In this document: positions 60,195-64,000 of the stretch, piece by piece | Numbering within the stretch: the stretch's first letter is position 1 | Layout of the letters: every line of letters begins with the position of its first letter | Assembly (NCBI GenBank): GCA_013284265.1 | Contig: JABTBR010000011.1 | Location: forward strand, 1 to 64,000 | Reading direction: 5' to 3' | Source of the DNA: Oxalobacteraceae bacterium | GTDB lineage: Bacteria > Pseudomonadota > Gammaproteobacteria > Burkholderiales > Burkholderiaceae_D | DNA: 64,000 bases | Notes under the pieces: model-generated | Database searches by the model: none | What the model saw: only the letters and a program-made list of their open reading frames with translations | What the model was told of the DNA's origin: nothing | Made by a program: the position numbers and the translations under genes

Positions 60195-60875
60195 TTACTC
60201 ACCCACCAGCTGCACCGCGTCGATGCGCTTGTAGTCATGCTGCAGATTGTTGGCAATGGTGACCTTGACGGCCTGCGCCTTGTAAGGCGTCTTGTCGAAC
60301 TTGCGCACAAACCAGGTACGGTTGCCGCGATCGTCCTTCTTCACGTCGCTCACACCGGTCCACACCGTGTTCCACTTGCCGGTGGTGTCCTGCAGTTCCA
60401 CCTTGTTGATCGCTTCCACACCCGAGCCGCTCGGCAGCACCAGGCGTACTTCCGTCGCCGACACCGGCTTGGCGTAAGTCAGCACAACCGAGTCGAAGCC
60501 CATATCCTGCTTATTGTTGGTCCAATCCTTGCCATCGGCCGGGCCGGCGATGTTGCTGGCCAAATTCCCATCCGACGGCGTCTTGCCATCCTCGTCGCCG
60601 AAGGTGGAACTGGCCTTCGCGCCCGTCGCCCACTGTGCCTTGGCGTCGTTGATATAGCCGTCTTCCATGACCGCGTAATCGAGCTTGGACTGCTTTTCCG
60701 CTTTTTCAGGATCGGCGGCGGCGGCGGCCGGAGCGGCAGCGGCAGGTGCAGCTGCCGCATCGGGGGCGGATGCCACGGCCGGAACCGGCGGCGGCACTTC
60801 GTCTTTAGGCTTCTTGTGGCAGGCCGTCACCAGCAGGGACGACATGAGCAGAGCGATGGTCGTGTTTTTATTCAT
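60195..60875 (-). CDS. Lipoprotein with discoidin-like C-terminal domain
   Basis: 226 residues. The lipobox LLVTAC (Cys near residue 19) gives an anchored lipoprotein. A Pro/Ala-rich linker runs to about residue 58. The rest (YAVMEDGYINDAKAQWATGAK, DWTNNKQDMGFDSVVLTYAK, ATEVRLVLPSGSG, DKTPYKAQAVKVTI) has the beta-sandwich pattern of F5/8 type C (discoidin) carbohydrate-binding domains. It lies 28 nt downstream of tssH on the same strand, so it may be co-expressed with the T6SS. TssJ is a T6SS lipoprotein, but this one is longer and does not look like TssJ. Confidence 0.75.
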   Translation of the reverse strand: MNKNTTIALLMSSLLVTACHKKPKDEVPPPVPAVASAPDAAAAPAAAAPAAAAADPEKAEKQSKLDYAVMEDGYINDAKAQWATGAKASSTFGDEDGKTPSDGNLASNIAGPADGKDWTNNKQDMGFDSVVLTYAKPVSATEVRLVLPSGSGVEAINKVELQDTTGKWNTVWTGVSDVKKDDRGNRTWFVRKFDKTPYKAQAVKVTIANNLQHDYKRIDAVQLVGE

Positions 60876-60903
60876 TCCTTACTCCTTCAATGTTCGAAAT
60901 TGA

Positions 60904-63561
60904 TTATTTCACCGTGTATTTGAATTGGCCCTGCTTGTTCGCACTGACCTTGATCTTGGCGATCGTCGTGCCTTCGGCCATCTTGGCCAGCACCGACTCG
61001 GCGATCTCCGGCAGCAGTGTGCCATTCAGGATATTGTCCACGTTGCGGGCGCCGGAATCGACTTCCGTGCAGCGCGCCAGGACGGCTTCGACCAGCGCTT
61101 CGTCATAGCTGAATTCCGCCTTGTGATTGGCGGCGATACGCTGCTGGATCTTGCCCAGCTTGAGGGCGATGATCTGCACCAGCACGTCGTCGCCGATCGG
61201 GTAGTACGGAATCACTTTCAGGCGGCCCAGGAAGGCAGGCTTGAACTGCTTCATCAGGTGCGGGCGGATCAGCTCTTCCAGCTGGGCCGGCGCCGGCATC
61301 TCTTCCTCCGACTTGTTCAGGCAAGCCTGCATCATCGCGGCCGAAGCCACGTTCGAGGTCAGGATGATGATGGTGTTGCGGAAGTCGATTTCGCGGCCTT
61401 CGGCATCGTCCATCACGCCCTTGTCGAACACCTGGAAGAATAGCTCCATCACGTCCGGATGGGCCTTTTCCACTTCATCGAGCAGCACCACGCTGTAAGG
61501 ATTGCGGCGCACAGCTTCGGTCAGTACGCCGCCTTCGCCATAGCCCACATAGCCCGGCGGCGAGCCTTTCAGGCCGGAGACGCTGTGCGCCTCCTGGTAT
61601 TCGCTCATATTGATGGTGATCAGCTTGCGCTCGCCGCCGTACAGCACATCGGCCAGCGCCAGCGCCGTTTCGGTCTTGCCGATACCGGAAGGGCCAACGA
61701 ACAGGAACACGCCCTTCGGCTTGTTCGGATCATCCAGGTTGGCGCGCGAGGTACGCACGCGCTGGGCCACCGCCTCGATCGCATGGGGCTGGCCCAGCAC
61801 GCGCTCTTCCAGCAGATCCTTGAGCTTCAACACGGTCTTGATCTCGTCCTTGACCATCTTGCCCAGCGGGATGCCGGTCCAGCCAGCGACGATGCCGGCG
61901 ACCACATTGCCGTCCACCTGCACCGGCACCATCGGCGTTTCGCCTTGCAGTGCCTTCAGTTCTGCCAGCAGCACCTGCAGGTCGCCGCGTTGGCTGGCCG
62001 CGCCCTCGCCGCCGCTTTCCAGCATCAGGCGGGCGGACTGGATCTGTTCAGTCAAGGCTTTCTCTTTTTCCCAGCGTGCCGACAAGCTTGCAAGTTCCTC
62101 GGTCGCGGCGGCATGGCCTGCACGCAGCTCCTTCAGGCGCGCGGTATGGCCTGCACCTGCACCCGCACTGGCTTCGCGCTCCAGCGCGAAGCTTTCGGCG
62201 GAGATGCGTTCCAGTTTGCGGGTCAGGTTCTCGATCAGCGATGGGGTCGCGTTCTGGCCCAGCGCCACTTTGGCGCAGGCGGTATCGAGCACGCTGATGG
62301 CCTTGTCCGGCAGCTGGCGGCCCATGATGTAGCGATGCGACAGGCGCACCGCTTCGGTAATGGCTTCGTCGTAGACGCGCACATTGAAGTGTTTCTCCAT
62401 CAGCGGCGCCATCCCGCGCAGCATGGCGCAGGCCAGTTCTTCGCTCGGCTCTTCCACTTTCACTACCTGGAAGCGGCGTGCCAGCGCGGCGTCCTTCTCG
62501 AAGTATTTCTTGTACTCGCCCCAGGTGGTGGCCGCGATGGTGCGCAGTTCGCCGCGTGCCAGTGCCGGCTTGAGCAGATTGGCCGCGTCGTTCTGGCCAG
62601 CCTGGCCACCGGCGCCAATCATGGTGTGGGCTTCGTCGATGAACAGGATGATCGCGTGCGGGCTTTTCTTCACCTCGTCGATGACATTCTTCAGGCGGTT
62701 TTCGAACTCGCCCTTGACGCTGGCGCCGGCTTGCAGCAGGCCCATATCCAGCGTATGGATTTCCACACCCTTCAGCACATCCGGCACGTCGTTTTCCGCG
62801 ATGCGCAGCGCCAGGCCTTCGACCACGGCGGTCTTGCCCACGCCGGCTTCACCGGTCAGGATAGGGTTGTTCTGGCGGCGGCGCATCAGGATATCGATCG
62901 CCTGGCGGATTTCCATGTCGCGGCCAATTACCGGATCAACCTTGCCGTCGCGCGCACGCTGGGTCAGGTTGGTGGTGAACTGGTCCAGCGCCGGGGTCTT
63001 GGCGGCGGCGCTCGCGTTCATCTCGCCGACCGGGTCTCCGCCCTGCTCCTGCACACCGGCCGCTTGCGGCGCGACCGTTTCTTGCGAACCGGCGGTGATC
63101 TTGTCCAGCTTGTGCTTGATCTGCTCCAGGTCGAACTGTTCGAACAGACGCGAACCCCGATGGGCCAGCTGCGCCAGTTCCGGATCGGTCAGCAGCGCCT
63201 GCAGCAGATGTCCGCTGCGGATCGAGCTTTGGCCGCCGGCCTGCAGATCCAGCGAAGCGATCAGCCAGGCATGTTCGAACAGCTTGGGCAGGCGCGCTGA
63301 AAACACCGGCGTGCGCGCATTGCCGTTCTTGAAGCTCGCCACTTCGGACTGCAGATCCGCTTCCAGCATGCTGGTACTGATGCCGCACTGGCGCGCGATG
63401 ATCACGAAATCGCTCTTGGGCTGCTCCAGCAGCGCCAGGAACAGGTGTTCGATGTCGACCTCGAACTGGCCCAGCGAGACGCAGATGCTGGCGGCGCGGG
63501 TGGCAGCCGTGCGGCTGGTGTCGTTCAGTTTGCCGATCAGGGTTTTCAGGTTGATGCTCAT
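60904..63561 (-). CDS. tssH: T6SS sheath-disassembly ATPase TssH (ClpV)
   Basis: 885 residues. An N-domain of about 150 residues (Clp_N repeats) is followed by AAA1 with Walker A GEAGVGKTAVVEG and ILFIDEAHTMIGAGG. A middle coiled coil and AAA2 with GPSGIGKTETALALADVLY follow, then SEYQEAHSVSGLKGSPPGYVGYGEGG and VVLLDEVEKAHPDV. The ATPase recycles contracted TssB/C sheath. ATG 63561 starts MSINLKTLIGKLN, the ClpV N-terminus; upstream codons MTRNDY are unlikely. It follows tssG on the minus strand. Confidence 0.97.
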   Translation of the reverse strand: MSINLKTLIGKLNDTSRTAATRAASICVSLGQFEVDIEHLFLALLEQPKSDFVIIARQCGISTSMLEADLQSEVASFKNGNARTPVFSARLPKLFEHAWLIASLDLQAGGQSSIRSGHLLQALLTDPELAQLAHRGSRLFEQFDLEQIKHKLDKITAGSQETVAPQAAGVQEQGGDPVGEMNASAAAKTPALDQFTTNLTQRARDGKVDPVIGRDMEIRQAIDILMRRRQNNPILTGEAGVGKTAVVEGLALRIAENDVPDVLKGVEIHTLDMGLLQAGASVKGEFENRLKNVIDEVKKSPHAIILFIDEAHTMIGAGGQAGQNDAANLLKPALARGELRTIAATTWGEYKKYFEKDAALARRFQVVKVEEPSEELACAMLRGMAPLMEKHFNVRVYDEAITEAVRLSHRYIMGRQLPDKAISVLDTACAKVALGQNATPSLIENLTRKLERISAESFALEREASAGAGAGHTARLKELRAGHAAATEELASLSARWEKEKALTEQIQSARLMLESGGEGAASQRGDLQVLLAELKALQGETPMVPVQVDGNVVAGIVAGWTGIPLGKMVKDEIKTVLKLKDLLEERVLGQPHAIEAVAQRVRTSRANLDDPNKPKGVFLFVGPSGIGKTETALALADVLYGGERKLITINMSEYQEAHSVSGLKGSPPGYVGYGEGGVLTEAVRRNPYSVVLLDEVEKAHPDVMELFFQVFDKGVMDDAEGREIDFRNTIIILTSNVASAAMMQACLNKSEEEMPAPAQLEELIRPHLMKQFKPAFLGRLKVIPYYPIGDDVLVQIIALKLGKIQQRIAANHKAEFSYDEALVEAVLARCTEVDSGARNVDNILNGTLLPEIAESVLAKMAEGTTIAKIKVSANKQGQFKYTVK

Positions 63562-63588
63562 GTAATCGTTCCTTGTCAATGTAGCGCT

Positions 63589-64000
63589 TTACAGCGCGTG
63601 TATTTCGTAGCGCACGTCGGCGCGATCCTGTTGCGGCCCACTTCCGAGCAGAAAACTGTCCCAGCCCAGCCGCCCGCCGCTGCCTTCATCGAGCCGCGCA
63701 CTATGCACATCGGCGCCGCGCAGGGTCAGCTGAATTTCATATTCCAGCGCCACGCCGGTAAACATGGTCAGCATGCTTTTCAGCGCACGCGCCGCCTTCC
63801 CGCCGGGCAGGAAGGATTCATAGCTGGTCCAGTCCAGCGGTCCCACGTCCAGGCGGATGCGCAGGTCACGCTGCCAGACCCGCGCGCCGGTCATGGCGCC
63901 GCCGCCCAGCACCGCATTGGCGCCTCCCAGCGTGCTTTGCTGCTCGGGCGGCACGTCGTACCAGCATCCGATGAACTGGGTGGCCTTGATGTCCTGTCCA
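63589..64000 (-). CDS. tssG: T6SS baseplate protein TssG, C-terminal part (cut by window end)
   Basis: The frame is open to the window end and gives ~136 codons of C-terminus. Visible parts are ATQFIGCWYDVPPEQQSTLG, AVLGGGAMTGARVWQRDLRI, RLDVGPLDWTSYESFLPGG, and a C-terminal WDSFLLG segment, all as in TssG (ImpH/VasB). TssG forms the baseplate wedge with TssF and TssE. The start lies beyond 64000. Upstream genes of the same strand would be expected to include tssF/E/C/B. The stop codon sits in a short hairpin GCGCT-TTAC-AGCGC (63584-63597). Confidence 0.9.
   Translation of the reverse strand, partial: GQDIKATQFIGCWYDVPPEQQSTLGGANAVLGGGAMTGARVWQRDLRIRLDVGPLDWTSYESFLPGGKAARALKSMLTMFTGVALEYEIQLTLRGADVHSARLDEGSGGRLGWDSFLLGSGPQQDRADVRYEIHAL

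Noticed and set aside
60195..60875. TssJ lipoprotein of the T6SS
   Set aside because: Too long, with a Pro/Ala linker and a discoidin-like domain instead of the small TssJ beta-sandwich directly after the lipobox.
1..64000. CRISPR arrays, tRNA/rRNA genes, intact insertion sequences or a replication origin
   Set aside because: None seen on reading. The repeats present are dispersed palindromic elements, not regularly spaced repeats with unique spacers.

Overview
The window reads as GC-rich chromosomal DNA of a betaproteobacterium, most likely Oxalobacteraceae (Massilia/Duganella/Janthinobacterium type). This placement is inferred from gene content, codon choice and protein style; no database was searched. 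The backbone is densely coding. One segment, about 40.7-46.2 kb, is visibly AT-rich and looks acquired.

Layout. 0.4-5.4 kb: a chemotaxis operon (cytosolic triple-PAS chemoreceptor, CheR, CheD, triple-CheW adaptor) with a perfect FNR/ANR-type box upstream. 5.5-10.6 kb (minus): a complete branched-chain-amino-acid-type ABC importer, livF-G-M-H plus binding protein, with a 160-nt hairpin element before it. 10.8-12.5 kb: an acyl-CoA ligase. 12.7-17.3 kb (plus): selO (no canonical start codon), msrB, yciB, bolA and two tandem parvulin-type prolyl isomerases. 17.5-24.6 kb (minus): a small membrane protein, a GNAT, then a fatty-acid/acyl-CoA degradation operon (thiolase, acyl-CoA dehydrogenase, SDR, MDR reductase, SDR). 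The ligase and the thiolase operon share an 18-bp TetR-like operator. 24.9-28.8 kb: an MHS-type MFS transporter, then a degenerate GGDEF protein co-transcribed with an AraC-type regulator. 29.0-33.3 kb: a TonB-dependent receptor translationally coupled to a beta-propeller phytase, preceded by a PhoB box and -10 in standard activator geometry; this is a phosphate-starvation phytate-scavenging unit.

33.4-64 kb is a type VI secretion (T6SS) locus. A plus-strand vgrG1 operon carries a two-domain peptidoglycan hydrolase effector and two periplasmic immunity-like genes, with a duplication scar between them. It faces a minus-strand vgrG2 operon. There an AHH-nuclease-type toxin gene is split by one in-frame stop codon, followed by an array of related immunity-like genes (one frameshifted), a deleted vgrG relic, a DUF3304-like lipoprotein and an IS30 relic. 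The core genes follow: an M15 peptidase (TagX-like), PAAR, a membrane-anchored protein with a ketosynthase-like but apparently non-catalytic domain, tssM, tagF, an OmpA/BON protein, tssA, and on the minus strand tssH and the end of tssG. Sheath, baseplate and remaining membrane genes (tssB/C/E/F/J/K/L) are not in the window.

An interspersed palindromic repeat of about 105 bp occurs four times. Three copies sit between convergent genes and one, shortened, lies in frame inside the GGDEF gene. I saw no tRNA, rRNA, CRISPR array or intact insertion sequence.
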